Assembly (NCBI GenBank): GCA_021296095.1
Contig: JAGWBB010000007.1
Location: forward strand, 1 to 50,824
DNA length: 50,824 nucleotides
From: Desulfurellaceae bacterium
GTDB taxonomy: Bacteria; Desulfobacterota; Binatia; Bin18
Direction: 5' to 3'
Of the stretch, positions 8,790-16,929 are shown piece after piece. Position 1 is the stretch's first letter. Every line of letters starts with the position of its first letter. Under the pieces are notes generated by a model. That model was given only the letters and a program-made list of their open reading frames with translations. It had not been told where the DNA came from and did no database searches. Both the position numbers and the translations under genes were made by a program.

Positions 8790-9135
8790 GCAAACCCTCC
8801 CTGTCAGGCTGCAATCCGGCCCCCAGGGTACCAAAGTTATGGCCGGCGAGGAACCGGAGGACGGAGCGCGGGGTGGCGATTGACAGGCCCAGTCTCAGTC
8901 TCTATGATCGCCGGGTGAAACGCAGAGAGAGGAAGGACTCCCTCTCTTTTTTTGTCGTCTCCTGACCGAGCGGTTAGTAGCAGCAGCATGAAATCCGGGG
9001 GGAGAGCAGGCTGCTGTCTCCCGTCTTGTTGGGAAGGAACAGGCGGCTCAAAAAACGACCCATAACGGCTGCCTCAAAAACGCCGGAGGATGGTTTTGGG
9101 GTGAGCGCGGCTGATAGCGTATGGAGAGGTGTTGC
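8790..9135. other. Non-coding interval between propeller gene and yjbQ
   Basis: About 346 bp between two divergent genes. The only structure I can support is the terminator-like hairpin at 8926-8953, read on the plus strand, which has no plus-strand gene before it. The stretch should also contain promoters for both flanking genes, but no convincing pair of boxes stands out. No riboswitch consensus and no convincing small coding region is visible. Confidence 0.5.
8926..8953 (+). terminator. Rho-independent terminator-like hairpin in a leader
   Basis: AGAGAGG at 8926-8932 pairs with CCTCTCT at 8941-8947 across an 8-base loop and runs straight into a seven-T tract (8947-8953). On the plus strand this is a textbook intrinsic terminator, yet it lies about 180 bp upstream of the YjbQ start with no plus-strand gene before it. 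It could end a short untranslated RNA or attenuate a long leader transcript. Confidence 0.55.
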
Positions 9136-9648
9136 ATGATTATTCGGTCCAAGACAATCCAGCTTGACACCCGAACCCAGGTCCAGCTGTTCGATCTGAC
9201 CCAACAGGTCAAGGAGTTTGTGGCTGAGAGTGGGGTAAGCAATGGTATGGGGGTGGTGTCCACCCTGCATACCACGACCGGTGTCTTTTATACCGAGACC
9301 CAGGATGCTCTGTGGGATGACGTGGATGCTTTCCTGCGTCGGGTGGTGACCGACAAGACGGGTTACAAGCATAACGATCCGATGCTGTCCGATTGCGAGC
9401 GCAAGAACGCGGCCGCCCACCTGCGGGCCATCATGCTGGGCGGCTCATTGGCCCTGCAGGTGGAAAACGGAGAGTTGGTGTTGGGCCAGTTTCAGCGTAT
9501 TGTTTTCGCCGAACTCGACGGTCCCCGTCCCCGCTCGGTTCGCATGCAGTTTATGGGGATTGGTGACGCGCCCCAGCTTCCTCTGAGCCGTGGACAACAG
9601 TTCGATCAACAGAGCGGGGCCGGCGAGAATGGCGAGGCGCCGCTCTGA
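9136..9648 (+). CDS. YjbQ / UPF0047 family protein
   Basis: A 170-aa member of the YjbQ (UPF0047) family, annotated in databases as secondary thiamine-phosphate synthase because Escherichia coli YjbQ can weakly replace ThiE. The real role is unsettled. Conserved features are STLHTTTGVFYTE, the HNDP segment, CERKNAAAHLRAIMLG and LGQFQRIVFAELDGPR. ATG at 9136 is chosen over 9121 because GGAGAGG at 9123-9129 sits 6 bp before it. It is followed by dxr 17 bp after its stop, so the two are probably one transcript. The link with dxr is interesting because DXP feeds both thiamine and isoprenoid synthesis, but that is only suggestive. Confidence 0.88.
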   Translation: MIIRSKTIQLDTRTQVQLFDLTQQVKEFVAESGVSNGMGVVSTLHTTTGVFYTETQDALWDDVDAFLRRVVTDKTGYKHNDPMLSDCERKNAAAHLRAIMLGGSLALQVENGELVLGQFQRIVFAELDGPRPRSVRMQFMGIGDAPQLPLSRGQQFDQQSGAGENGEAPL

Positions 9649-9665
9649 GCAGGTGAGGGACGGTG

Positions 9666-10841
9666 ATGAGAAAGCTGGCCGTACTGGGCTCAACCGGTTC
9701 TATCGGCGTGACAACCCTCGCCGTTGCCGAACGGTTTCCTGAGCAGTTTCAGGTGGTGGCACTGGCCGCAGGCCGGAATGTGGCCAAACTGGTGGAGCAG
9801 GTGCGGCGTTTTCAGCCCGATCTGGTGTCCCTGGCCACTGAAGATGACGCACGCGCGTTGAAAGACCAGCTGCCCCAGTTTGGCGGCACGGTCCTGTGCG
9901 GGGCGGAAGGACTGCTGGCGACGGCCACCCATCCCGAGGCCGACATGCTGATGGCCGCCCTGGTCGGAGCTGTCGGACTCCCGCCGACCCTGGCCGGTAT
10001 ACGGGCCGGCAAAACCATTGCGCTGGCCAACAAAGAAGCCCTGGTCATTGCCGGCGAGTTGATGACGCGCGAGGCAAAGCGGTCCGGCGTAAGCCTGCTG
10101 CCGGTGGATAGCGAGCACAACGCGATTTTCCAGGCCCTCCAGGGGCAGACCCGCGAGCGGGTCAAGCGCATTCTGCTGACCGCCTCGGGCGGTCCCTTCC
10201 GACAACGTCCGACTGCCGAGCTGGCCGACGTGAGTGTCGAAGAGGCGCTCCAGCATCCGACCTGGAAGATGGGCAACAAGATCACGATCGACTCGGCGAC
10301 CCTGATGAATAAAGGGCTTGAGGTAATTGAGGCGCGCTGGCTGTTTGATCTGCCGCCGGAACAGGTGTCGGTGATCGTCCATCCGCAGAGCATTGTCCAT
10401 TCGATGGTCGAATATATGGACGGCTCGGTACTGGCCCAGCTCGGGATTCCCGATATGGCCGTCCCGATTTCGTATATCTTGGCTTATCCTGACCGCCTGC
10501 CGCTCAAACACTTGCCCAGTTTGGATCTGACTGCGGTGGCGCAACTCGAATTTTTTGCCCCCGATTTTGACAAATTCCCGTGCCTGGGCTTGGCCTATGC
10601 GGCTCTGCGGCAGGGGGGGACGTGTCCGGCCGTGCTGAATGCGGCCAATGAGGTGACGGTTGAGCACTTCCTGAACGGGCAGCTGCGCTTCCCCGATATT
10701 GCCGCGCTCAATGAGCGGGTGTTGGACGCCCACACGCCTGCTCCGGTGACCGACCTCGACAGCCTGCTCGAAGCCGACAGCTGGGCGCGTACCCAGGCCC
10801 GGCAGCTGATCACGCGCTTACAGCCCGGGGCGGCGGCGTAA
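9666..10841 (+). CDS. dxr: 1-deoxy-D-xylulose 5-phosphate reductoisomerase
   Basis: Catalyses the NADPH-dependent conversion of DXP to MEP, the committed step of the MEP isoprenoid pathway, in the cytosol. All domains are present in 391 aa: N-terminal NADPH site GSTGSIG, the ANKEALV motif, the metal/substrate loop LLPVDSEHNAIFQ, TASGGPFR, and the NKITIDSATLMNKGLE and IVHSMVEYMDGSV segments. ATG at 9666 is preferred to GTG at 9663 because GAGGG is 6 bp upstream. It lies between yjbQ and an HpnD-type synthase, consistent with an isoprenoid/hopanoid cluster. Confidence 0.97.
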   Translation: MRKLAVLGSTGSIGVTTLAVAERFPEQFQVVALAAGRNVAKLVEQVRRFQPDLVSLATEDDARALKDQLPQFGGTVLCGAEGLLATATHPEADMLMAALVGAVGLPPTLAGIRAGKTIALANKEALVIAGELMTREAKRSGVSLLPVDSEHNAIFQALQGQTRERVKRILLTASGGPFRQRPTAELADVSVEEALQHPTWKMGNKITIDSATLMNKGLEVIEARWLFDLPPEQVSVIVHPQSIVHSMVEYMDGSVLAQLGIPDMAVPISYILAYPDRLPLKHLPSLDLTAVAQLEFFAPDFDKFPCLGLAYAALRQGGTCPAVLNAANEVTVEHFLNGQLRFPDIAALNERVLDAHTPAPVTDLDSLLEADSWARTQARQLITRLQPGAAA

Positions 10842-10892
10842 GCGAGCCGGTCTGAAGACACACGCGTATTGAGACGATCCCGAAGGCCCACG

Positions 10893-11873
10893 GTGAGTCA
10901 GACCCCGCCCCGATCCGAGGAATACGATCCTTTTAGCCCGTCTCGCCCTGTCTCTTCCCTTGCCGAAGCGTATGCCTACTGCCGCCGGGTGACCCGCCAG
11001 AGTTCCTCAAACTTCTATTACGCGTTTCGTCTGCTGTCCAAGGAACGCCGCAACGCCTTGTACGCGACCTATGCCTTCTGTCGGTTCATGGACGATATCA
11101 CCGATCAGCCCGCCGCACCGACGGGCGCGACGCGGCGTGGCGGCCGTGCCGCCGAAACCGCGCCCGAGACACGCGACAGTCGGACCCAGACCCTAGCCCG
11201 GCTGCTCAACCTGTGGCGGGAAGAGCTGGACTATTGCTACACCCAGAAACCCCGCCATCCCATCTCCCACGCGCTGGCCGATGCGATCCAGCGCTTTCCC
11301 ATTCAGCGTCAGCACCTGGCTGGAATTATCGACGGCGTGGAGATGGATTTGCACCGCACACGCTACCAGACCTTCGATGAGCTGCGTGACTACTGCTACC
11401 ATGTGGCCTGCCTGGTGGGACTGATCTGCATTGAGATCTTTGGCTACCGCAATCCTCAGACCCCCGACTACGCCGTGAACCTGGGTCTGGCGCTCCAGCT
11501 GACGAATATCCTGCGTGACGTGGGCGAGGACGCCGAACGGGGGCGGATTTATCTGCCGGCCGAGGACATCGTCGCCCACGGCTACAGCGAACAGGAATTG
11601 TGCGCCGGGGTGTACAACGAGGCCTTTGTCCGGCTGATGGGTTTTGAGCAGGAGCGAGCCCGAGAGTACTATCGGCGGGCCGCAGCCACGCTGGCCGAAG
11701 AAGACCGGCGCAGCCTGGCGGCGGCAGAAGCCATGCACTTCATCTACCGCCGCCTGCTCGACGAGATCGTGGCCCAGAAGTTTCGGGTCTTCGGTCGGCG
11801 TATCAGCCTCAGCAGCTGGTATAAGATCGGGCTCGCCGCATCCGCCTGGCGGCGGGGACGGCTCGGCTGGTGA
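10893..11873 (+). CDS. hpnD: Squalene/phytoene synthase family, HpnD-like
   Basis: A head-to-head prenyl synthase, most like HpnD (presqualene diphosphate synthase), which condenses two farnesyl diphosphates on the way to squalene and hopanoids. Both Asp-rich motifs are present: CRFMDDITD and QLTNILRDVGEDAERGRIYLP. Other hallmarks are NFYYAFRLL, DGVEMDL and YCYHVACLVGL. A low-complexity insert (about 25 residues, Ala/Arg/Thr-rich) follows the first Asp motif and makes the protein longer than typical. GTG at 10893 with GAAGG six bases upstream is chosen; TTG at 10869 is an alternative. It starts about 50 bp after dxr. The usual partners hpnC and hpnE are not in the window, so a phytoene synthase role is not fully excluded. 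Confidence 0.82.
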   Translation: MSQTPPRSEEYDPFSPSRPVSSLAEAYAYCRRVTRQSSSNFYYAFRLLSKERRNALYATYAFCRFMDDITDQPAAPTGATRRGGRAAETAPETRDSRTQTLARLLNLWREELDYCYTQKPRHPISHALADAIQRFPIQRQHLAGIIDGVEMDLHRTRYQTFDELRDYCYHVACLVGLICIEIFGYRNPQTPDYAVNLGLALQLTNILRDVGEDAERGRIYLPAEDIVAHGYSEQELCAGVYNEAFVRLMGFEQERAREYYRRAAATLAEEDRRSLAAAEAMHFIYRRLLDEIVAQKFRVFGRRISLSSWYKIGLAASAWRRGRLGW

Positions 11874-11888
11874 AACACCGGTCGGCGT

Positions 11889-12293
11889 CTAGGCCACCGC
11901 CCGAAGTTTCTTGCCGCGTGCCCTGCTCGGGCGCTCGTGATCGGGAATGAAATCGGCGATATTGGTCTTGCCGTAGCGCGAGCCCGGAAACAGCGATTTG
12001 ATGGCGAACGCTACCTGGCCCAGCAGACGCTTGACGCCGGTCGTTTTCTCCGCATCGCTGATGGGATCGAGCCGCACGACGGCCCCGTTGGCCTTCTTGT
12101 TGACCTGGAAAAAGAACTGTTGTTTTTTCCCCGGCTCAATAACGAGCGCTTCGAGGAGCAGTTTGCTGCAATCGGTATTGGTGTAGTACTCGCTGACCCG
12201 CTTGATGCCCTCCGGGTCTCGGAGAAACATTTCTGGCCGGCGGATGATGATTTGGCGGAGGTCAACCGCTCCCAGGATGGTGACGTGTGGCAT
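11889..12293 (-). CDS. Hypothetical protein with basic C-terminal tail
   Basis: A 134-aa protein I do not recognise. It begins MPHVTILGAVDLRQII, has a mixed alpha/beta composition without signal peptide or membrane segment, and ends in a basic tail (ERPSRARGKKLRAVA). ATG at 12293 is favoured over the TTG directly before it because AAGGAG lies 7 bp upstream. It is convergent with the HpnD-like gene (15 bp apart) and divergent from the riboflavin gene. The good ribosome binding site and normal codon use support a real gene; function unknown. Confidence 0.6.
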   Translation of the reverse strand: MPHVTILGAVDLRQIIIRRPEMFLRDPEGIKRVSEYYTNTDCSKLLLEALVIEPGKKQQFFFQVNKKANGAVVRLDPISDAEKTTGVKRLLGQVAFAIKSLFPGSRYGKTNIADFIPDHERPSRARGKKLRAVA

Positions 12294-12612
12294 CAACCCT
12301 CTCCTTACGCTGACAGGCTGGCCGCAGAGTGCTCAGTCCCCAATCCTCTTTGGCGTGTGGCGTCTTCCCAGGTCATGGGATGAAGACGATGCGCGTGTCT
12401 GCCCTCCACAGACTCCCCTGTTGACGGTCCCACTCTAGCCGCGCCGCACCAGCCGGTCAAGCCGGTGACGTATGGCTCAGCCGGCGGCCGGGCCGATTTG
12501 CCGGCCGCCACTTTACAGGTCCCGAGGCGAGGGTGTATAAGCACACACAAGCTGGCTGGTGAGCCCGCTCGGTCCGACCACCGAACATCTCAGATTGTGA
12601 AGGAGCGCCAGT
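12294..12612. other. Non-coding leader upstream of the RibB fusion gene
   Basis: About 319 bp between the divergent 134-aa gene and the ribB-type gene. It contains one perfect hairpin: GGCGGCCGG at 12483-12491 pairs with 12501-12509 over a 9-base loop, without a T tract. A riboflavin gene invites a search for an FMN riboswitch, but I do not find the conserved RFN blocks. A GAAGGAG-type site at about 12599-12605 precedes the ATG at 12613. Confidence 0.45.
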
Positions 12613-13857
12613 ATGTTTTCCGTTCCCCCCCCAAGCCCGCCGGATCATACCAGCCCATACATTACCTCGATAGAAGACGCGATCGAAGAAATCCGGGCCG
12701 GTCGGATGATTATTCTGATGGATGACGAAGATCGGGAAAATGAGGGCGATCTGTGTATGGCGGCCGAGGCCGTCACCCCCGAGGCGATTAACTTCATGGC
12801 CAAATACGGCCGGGGCCTGATCTGCATGCCGATGGCCGAGGAGCAGACCGATGCGCTGGGCCTGTCCATGATGGTGGACAAGAACACGGCTCCGCTGGGG
12901 ACCGCCTTTACCGTCTCCTTTGACGCCAAAAACGGTGTCGGACGTGGGATTTCGGCCGAGGATCGGGCGGTGACTATCTTAGCCGCAACGCGGGACGGTG
13001 CGCGGTCTGAAGACTTTGTCATGCCCGGCCACGTTTTTCCCCTGCGCGCCCGTCGGGGGGGCGTGCTGGTGCGGACCGGTCAGACCGAGGGGGCGGTCGA
13101 TTTGTCCCGTCTGGCCGGTTTCAAGCCCCTGGGCGTCATCTGTGAGATCATGCGTGATGACGGCACCATGGCCCGCCTACCCGACCTGGAAGAATTCGCG
13201 GCGACGCATAATCTGAAAATCGCAACGATTGCCGACCTGATCCAGTATCGGTTGCGTCACGACTCTCTCGTCCATCACGTGGACGAGGCCCGCCTGCCAA
13301 CGCGCTCGGGGGGAGATTTTGCCGCCCACGTGTATACCAGCGATGTTGATGATCAGGAGCACCTGGTGCTGGTCAAGGGCGAGATTTCACCCGAGGAGCC
13401 GGTCTTGGTCCGAGCCCATACCGAATATGTGTTTGGCGATGTCTTTGGCTATAGCGCGGCCAATACCAGCGCGCTGATCAGACGCTCAATGGAACTGATT
13501 GAAGCCGAGGGCAAAGGGGTGATTCTGTATCTCAGACAGGAGGGACAGGGGGCACAGCTGCTGCGTGAAAAAGCGTCGCCGAGGAAACGCGGCAGTGCGG
13601 CCCGCGAGGCTGTCGTCTCCGGACCGGGCTCGCAGCCGAACGATTTTCGCGATTACGGGATCGGGGCGCAAATCCTGCGCAGCCTTGGCGTCCGCAAGAT
13701 GCGTTTGCTGACCAATTCGCCACGACGCCTGGTGAGTCTCCCCGGCTACGGTCTGGAGATTGTGGAATGTGTTCCGCTGAATAAGGCGACCCCCCAGACC
13801 CCGGCCAAGACCAAAAAGAAGTCGGTCCGCTCGCGCCAGACCCGGGCTTCCGCATAG
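12613..13857 (+). CDS. ribB: DHBP synthase fused to degenerate GTP cyclohydrolase II domain (RibBX-like)
   Basis: Residues 1-215 are 3,4-dihydroxy-2-butanone 4-phosphate synthase, which makes the four-carbon unit of riboflavin from ribulose 5-phosphate. DDEDRENEGDL (37-47), GRGLICMPM, GHVFPLRA and DDGTMARLPDLEEF are intact; E. coli GHTEA is GQTEG here. Residues 225-390 align with GTP cyclohydrolase II (ILYLRQEG, DFRDYGIGAQIL, RLLTNSP), but the zinc ligands are gone: E. coli Cys54, Cys65 and Cys67 correspond to Tyr272, Ala283 and Thr285, and the segment after RQEG is rewritten. That domain should not cyclise GTP, so the gene resembles RibBX-type fusions rather than RibBA. A basic tail of about 23 residues follows. 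Hsp33 lies 33 bp downstream. Confidence 0.9.
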   Translation: MFSVPPPSPPDHTSPYITSIEDAIEEIRAGRMIILMDDEDRENEGDLCMAAEAVTPEAINFMAKYGRGLICMPMAEEQTDALGLSMMVDKNTAPLGTAFTVSFDAKNGVGRGISAEDRAVTILAATRDGARSEDFVMPGHVFPLRARRGGVLVRTGQTEGAVDLSRLAGFKPLGVICEIMRDDGTMARLPDLEEFAATHNLKIATIADLIQYRLRHDSLVHHVDEARLPTRSGGDFAAHVYTSDVDDQEHLVLVKGEISPEEPVLVRAHTEYVFGDVFGYSAANTSALIRRSMELIEAEGKGVILYLRQEGQGAQLLREKASPRKRGSAAREAVVSGPGSQPNDFRDYGIGAQILRSLGVRKMRLLTNSPRRLVSLPGYGLEIVECVPLNKATPQTPAKTKKKSVRSRQTRASA

Positions 13858-13890
13858 GCGGCCTTGCAGGAGGGCGTCGGGAAGGACAGC

Positions 13891-14766
13891 ATGGACAGCG
13901 CCGATGGCTTAGTCAGGACAACCGCAGCCGGGCGGGCAATCCGAGCCGTGGCGGCCGTCACCACCCAGTTGGTGGATGAGGCGCGTCGGCGTCACCGCAC
14001 AGCCCCGACCGCCAGCGCCGCTCTGGGTCGCACAATGACGGCTGGCCTGCTGCTGGGCAGTCTGTTGCGAGAGGACGAGACGATCTCCTTGCAGTTTGTC
14101 GGCAAGGGGCCGTTGCGCGGAATTTTTGTTGACGCCAACGCCCGCGGCGACGTGCGCGGCTTTGTGTATCACCCGCGGACGCATCTGCCCTCCCGCAACG
14201 GCAAGCTCGATGTCGGCGGGGCGGTCGGCAGCGGGACCTTTGTGGTCATGCGCTCTCAGCCGTGGCTGACCGCCCCCCACCGCAGCATTCTGCCCATCGT
14301 GTCGGGAGAGATCGGCCAGGATGTCGCCCACTATCTGCTGAATTCGGAACAAATCCCCTCGGCAGTCAGCCTCGGCGTGTTTGTCCAGCCCGACGAGAGC
14401 GTGAGCGCGGCGGGTGGCTTTGTGATTCAGGCCATGCCCGGGGCGCCCGACGATCTCATCAGGCAGCTCGAAAACACGGTTGCGAAGACCCGACCGGTCA
14501 GCGACATGGTGCGCCGTGGCGCCACTGCCCACGACATCCTGCACGAGGTGGTGGGTGCGTTCAGCCCGTCGGTAATCGAGGAACAGATAGTGCGTTTTGT
14601 GTGTCGGTGCAGTCGGGATCGCGTCCTGGGCGCGCTGGTCGCTCTGGGTCGGGACGAGGTCCAGGACCTGCTCGACACACAGGGCGTGGCCCAGGTCACC
14701 TGCGAGTTTTGTAACACCCGGTTCACGCTTGAGCGGACCGAGTTGGAAGCGCTGATCGAAGGCTGA
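13891..14766 (+). CDS. hslO: Redox-regulated chaperone Hsp33
   Basis: A cytosolic holdase chaperone activated by oxidative unfolding. The 291-aa length and the C-terminal zinc/redox switch are diagnostic: Cys238 and Cys240 (CRC) plus Cys271 and Cys274 (CEFC) form the CXC-X30-CXXC site. The N-terminal domain shows the family pattern with LGRTMTAGLLLGSLL and VDANARGDVRGFV. ATG at 13891 is chosen because GGAAGG precedes it by 6 bp; a TTG at 13864 is less likely. It follows the RibB fusion in the same direction and converges on pilC, with no obvious terminator in the 35-bp gap. Confidence 0.95.
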   Translation: MDSADGLVRTTAAGRAIRAVAAVTTQLVDEARRRHRTAPTASAALGRTMTAGLLLGSLLREDETISLQFVGKGPLRGIFVDANARGDVRGFVYHPRTHLPSRNGKLDVGGAVGSGTFVVMRSQPWLTAPHRSILPIVSGEIGQDVAHYLLNSEQIPSAVSLGVFVQPDESVSAAGGFVIQAMPGAPDDLIRQLENTVAKTRPVSDMVRRGATAHDILHEVVGAFSPSVIEEQIVRFVCRCSRDRVLGALVALGRDEVQDLLDTQGVAQVTCEFCNTRFTLERTELEALIEG

Positions 14767-14801
14767 GCACCGGCTGGGCCGTCCTGAATCCTCCCGTCTG
14801 C

Positions 14802-16025
14802 CTAGCCCATCATCGCCGCACCAAGAGTGAAAATCGGCAGGTACATGGCAACGACCAGGCCGCCGATAACGAGCCCCAGGAAGACGATGACCACGGGTTC
14901 GAGCAGCGCGCTGAGGTTGGCCACCGTCGCGTCTACCTCTTGTTCGTAGAAGTCGGCAATCTTCTCCAGCATGCGGTCAAGCGCGCCGGTCTGCTCGCCG
15001 ACCTCAATCATGTGGGAGACCATGGGCGGAAAGACTTGGCTTGCGGCCAGCGGTTCGGACAGGGCTTTGCCCTGACGAATGGCGTGGTGGGCGGCCAGCA
15101 CGGCTCGCTCAACAACGGTGTTGCCCGCGCTGCTGCCGGTCACCAGTAGCGCTTCGGGCAGTGGTACGCCGGACGACAGCAGGGTGGCCAGGGTCCGGGT
15201 GAAGCGGGCGACAGCCGCTTTGCGAATGAGCGGACCAAAGAGGGGGAAGCGCAGTACGCCACGGTCAATGACGGAGCGTCCGGCTTGGGTGCGATACAGG
15301 CTGCGCAGGCCAAGGATGAGTCCGACCAGCAGAATGAGCAACTGGGAAATGTAGGTCTGCAGAAAATCGCTGAGCTGAATCGCGAGCTGGGTCGGGAGCG
15401 GCAGGGCCTGACCGAAGCTGGCAAACATGCGGGCAAAAACCGGAACCACAAAGATGAGCAACACCGCGCTGACCGCCATGGCCACGGTGATAATACTCAG
15501 CGGATAGATCAGGGCGCCGGTCAGGCTGCTCTTGAGGCGGAGCGCCTTTTCCAGAGAGCCGGCCAGGCGGGTCAGAATGGTATCCAGGATGCCGCCGACC
15601 TCCCCGGCCGAGACCATACTGGTGTACAGATCGGTGAAGATTTTGGGGTGCTTGGCCATTGCCTCGGCCAGCGGCGTGCCGTTTGCAACGTCGTGGCGAA
15701 CCTGTCTGAGAATGTCCTGCAAGGCGGTGTTGTCTGTCTGTCGGGCGACGATGTCGAGCCCGCGTATGAGAGGCAGGCCGGCGTCAATCATGGTGGCAAA
15801 TTGCCGGGTGAAAACGACCAGGTCTTTTTGACGGACTTTGTGTCCTAGGCCGGGAATGGAGAGTCCCGCTCCAAACCGCGGCCGCTTGGGGCGTATGGTC
15901 TGGTCCAGCGGTCGGATGCGCTCGGCCCGCAGCCGCGACCTGACCACAGCCGGGCTCGCCGCGTCCATTTCACCCGTCAGCCGTTCGCCCCGGGGGCCGA
16001 CCCCCTGCCAACGAAAGATCGGCAT
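14802..16025 (-). CDS. pilC: Type IV pilus / type II secretion inner-membrane platform protein (PilC/GspF)
   Basis: A polytopic inner-membrane platform protein that couples the assembly ATPase to pilin or pseudopilin polymerisation. It has two tandem T2SSF domains (about residues 70-195 and 273-395), each ending in a membrane segment. Motifs are FTRQFATMIDAGLPL in the first, FTRTLATLLSSGVPLPEAL in the second, and SAGEVGG and EVGEQTGALD. At 407 aa it fits PilC/GspF. No other pilus genes are in the window, so it is an outlying member of the system. It is last in the minus-strand run ppdK-aroE-pilC, starting 14 bp after aroE. PilC is slightly preferred because no gsp genes are present. Confidence 0.88.
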   Translation of the reverse strand: MPIFRWQGVGPRGERLTGEMDAASPAVVRSRLRAERIRPLDQTIRPKRPRFGAGLSIPGLGHKVRQKDLVVFTRQFATMIDAGLPLIRGLDIVARQTDNTALQDILRQVRHDVANGTPLAEAMAKHPKIFTDLYTSMVSAGEVGGILDTILTRLAGSLEKALRLKSSLTGALIYPLSIITVAMAVSAVLLIFVVPVFARMFASFGQALPLPTQLAIQLSDFLQTYISQLLILLVGLILGLRSLYRTQAGRSVIDRGVLRFPLFGPLIRKAAVARFTRTLATLLSSGVPLPEALLVTGSSAGNTVVERAVLAAHHAIRQGKALSEPLAASQVFPPMVSHMIEVGEQTGALDRMLEKIADFYEQEVDATVANLSALLEPVVIVFLGLVIGGLVVAMYLPIFTLGAAMMG

Positions 16026-16039
16026 ACCGATTCCTCACT

Positions 16040-16909
16040 TCAGGCGGTCTGTCGCAGAGCGCGTTGCAGAGCCCGGTCCATCACCTCCAGGGGGGCGGGA
16101 CGGCCTGTCCACAGGGAAAAAGCAAGCGTGCCCTGATGTAGCAGCATCCGTCGTCCGTCCATCACCGGCCGCCCGGCCGCCCGGGCGTGTCTGAGGAAAG
16201 GCGTCCGGTCGGGGCGATACAGGAGATCGTAGAACAGGCAGCTGGCCTGGGTTGCGGTGTAGGCCAGGGGAAGAAATTCGTCGTCGTGGAGGCCAACCGC
16301 GCTTGCGTTGATGACCAGCCCGGCCCCGGACACAACGGTCGGGTCGCGCAGGGCGTCGAGCGGTAAAGCCTCAAGCCGGGTTTCACCCGTCCGACGGTAG
16401 GTACGGACGAGTTTGCGCGCGTTGGCCTGGGTGCGGTTGACAATCCTGACCACGGCACACCGCGCCCGGATGAGAGACACCAGGACGGCCCGGGCTGAAC
16501 CGCCCGCGCCGATCAGAACGACCTCAATGCCGCGTGGAGCGAGCTTGGCCTCTTGCAGCGAGTTCAAAAAACCGCGGCCGTCCGTATTGTCACCAAACAG
16601 CTGGCCGTCCTGATTCACGACCGTATTCACCGCGCCGCACAGCTCGGCTTCGGGACTGAGGCCGTCGAGGCAGCGGACGATACGCTCTTTATGCGGAACG
16701 GTGACGTTCAGGCCGAGAAGACCCAGGGCGCGCACACCGTGCACGGCTTTGACCAGATCGGCCGGACGCACGTGAAACGGGAGATACACATACGGCAGCC
16801 CCAGGGCCTGAAAGGCCGCATTGTGCATGGCCGGCGAACGGGTGTGGGCAATCGGGTCGCCGAAGATCCCGACCGTCCGGGTGTGTCCGTCAATCGTGTG
16901 GCGTGCCAT
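16040..16909 (-). CDS. aroE: Shikimate dehydrogenase
   Basis: Reduces 3-dehydroshikimate to shikimate with NADPH, the fourth step of chorismate synthesis. The 289-aa protein has the shikimate-binding HTRSPAMHN, catalytic Lys in LNVTVPHKER, Asp in DNTDGRGF, and the nucleotide loop GAGGSARAV; the C-terminal QGTLAFSLWTG helix is also typical. The start at 16909 is 20 bp after the ppdK stop, and pilC begins 14 bp after its own stop, so it is probably the middle gene of an operon. Confidence 0.95.
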   Translation of the reverse strand: MARHTIDGHTRTVGIFGDPIAHTRSPAMHNAAFQALGLPYVYLPFHVRPADLVKAVHGVRALGLLGLNVTVPHKERIVRCLDGLSPEAELCGAVNTVVNQDGQLFGDNTDGRGFLNSLQEAKLAPRGIEVVLIGAGGSARAVLVSLIRARCAVVRIVNRTQANARKLVRTYRRTGETRLEALPLDALRDPTVVSGAGLVINASAVGLHDDEFLPLAYTATQASCLFYDLLYRPDRTPFLRHARAAGRPVMDGRRMLLHQGTLAFSLWTGRPAPLEVMDRALQRALRQTA

Positions 16910-16929
16910 GCCCTGCAGCCCGAACCGCC

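Noticed and set aside
8790-9135. Possible thiamine (TPP) riboswitch upstream of yjbQ
   Set aside because: No CTGAGA ... ACCTGATC-type core is visible, and the terminator alone is not enough.
12305-12550. Minus-strand frame of about 81 codons in the gap before the riboflavin gene
   Set aside because: No ribosome binding site, unusual Trp/Cys/His-rich composition and no recognisable pattern.
12294-12612. Possible FMN riboswitch upstream of the riboflavin gene
   Set aside because: The conserved RFN blocks are not present; only a simple hairpin and scattered GGGTG/GCCCGC-like bits are seen.
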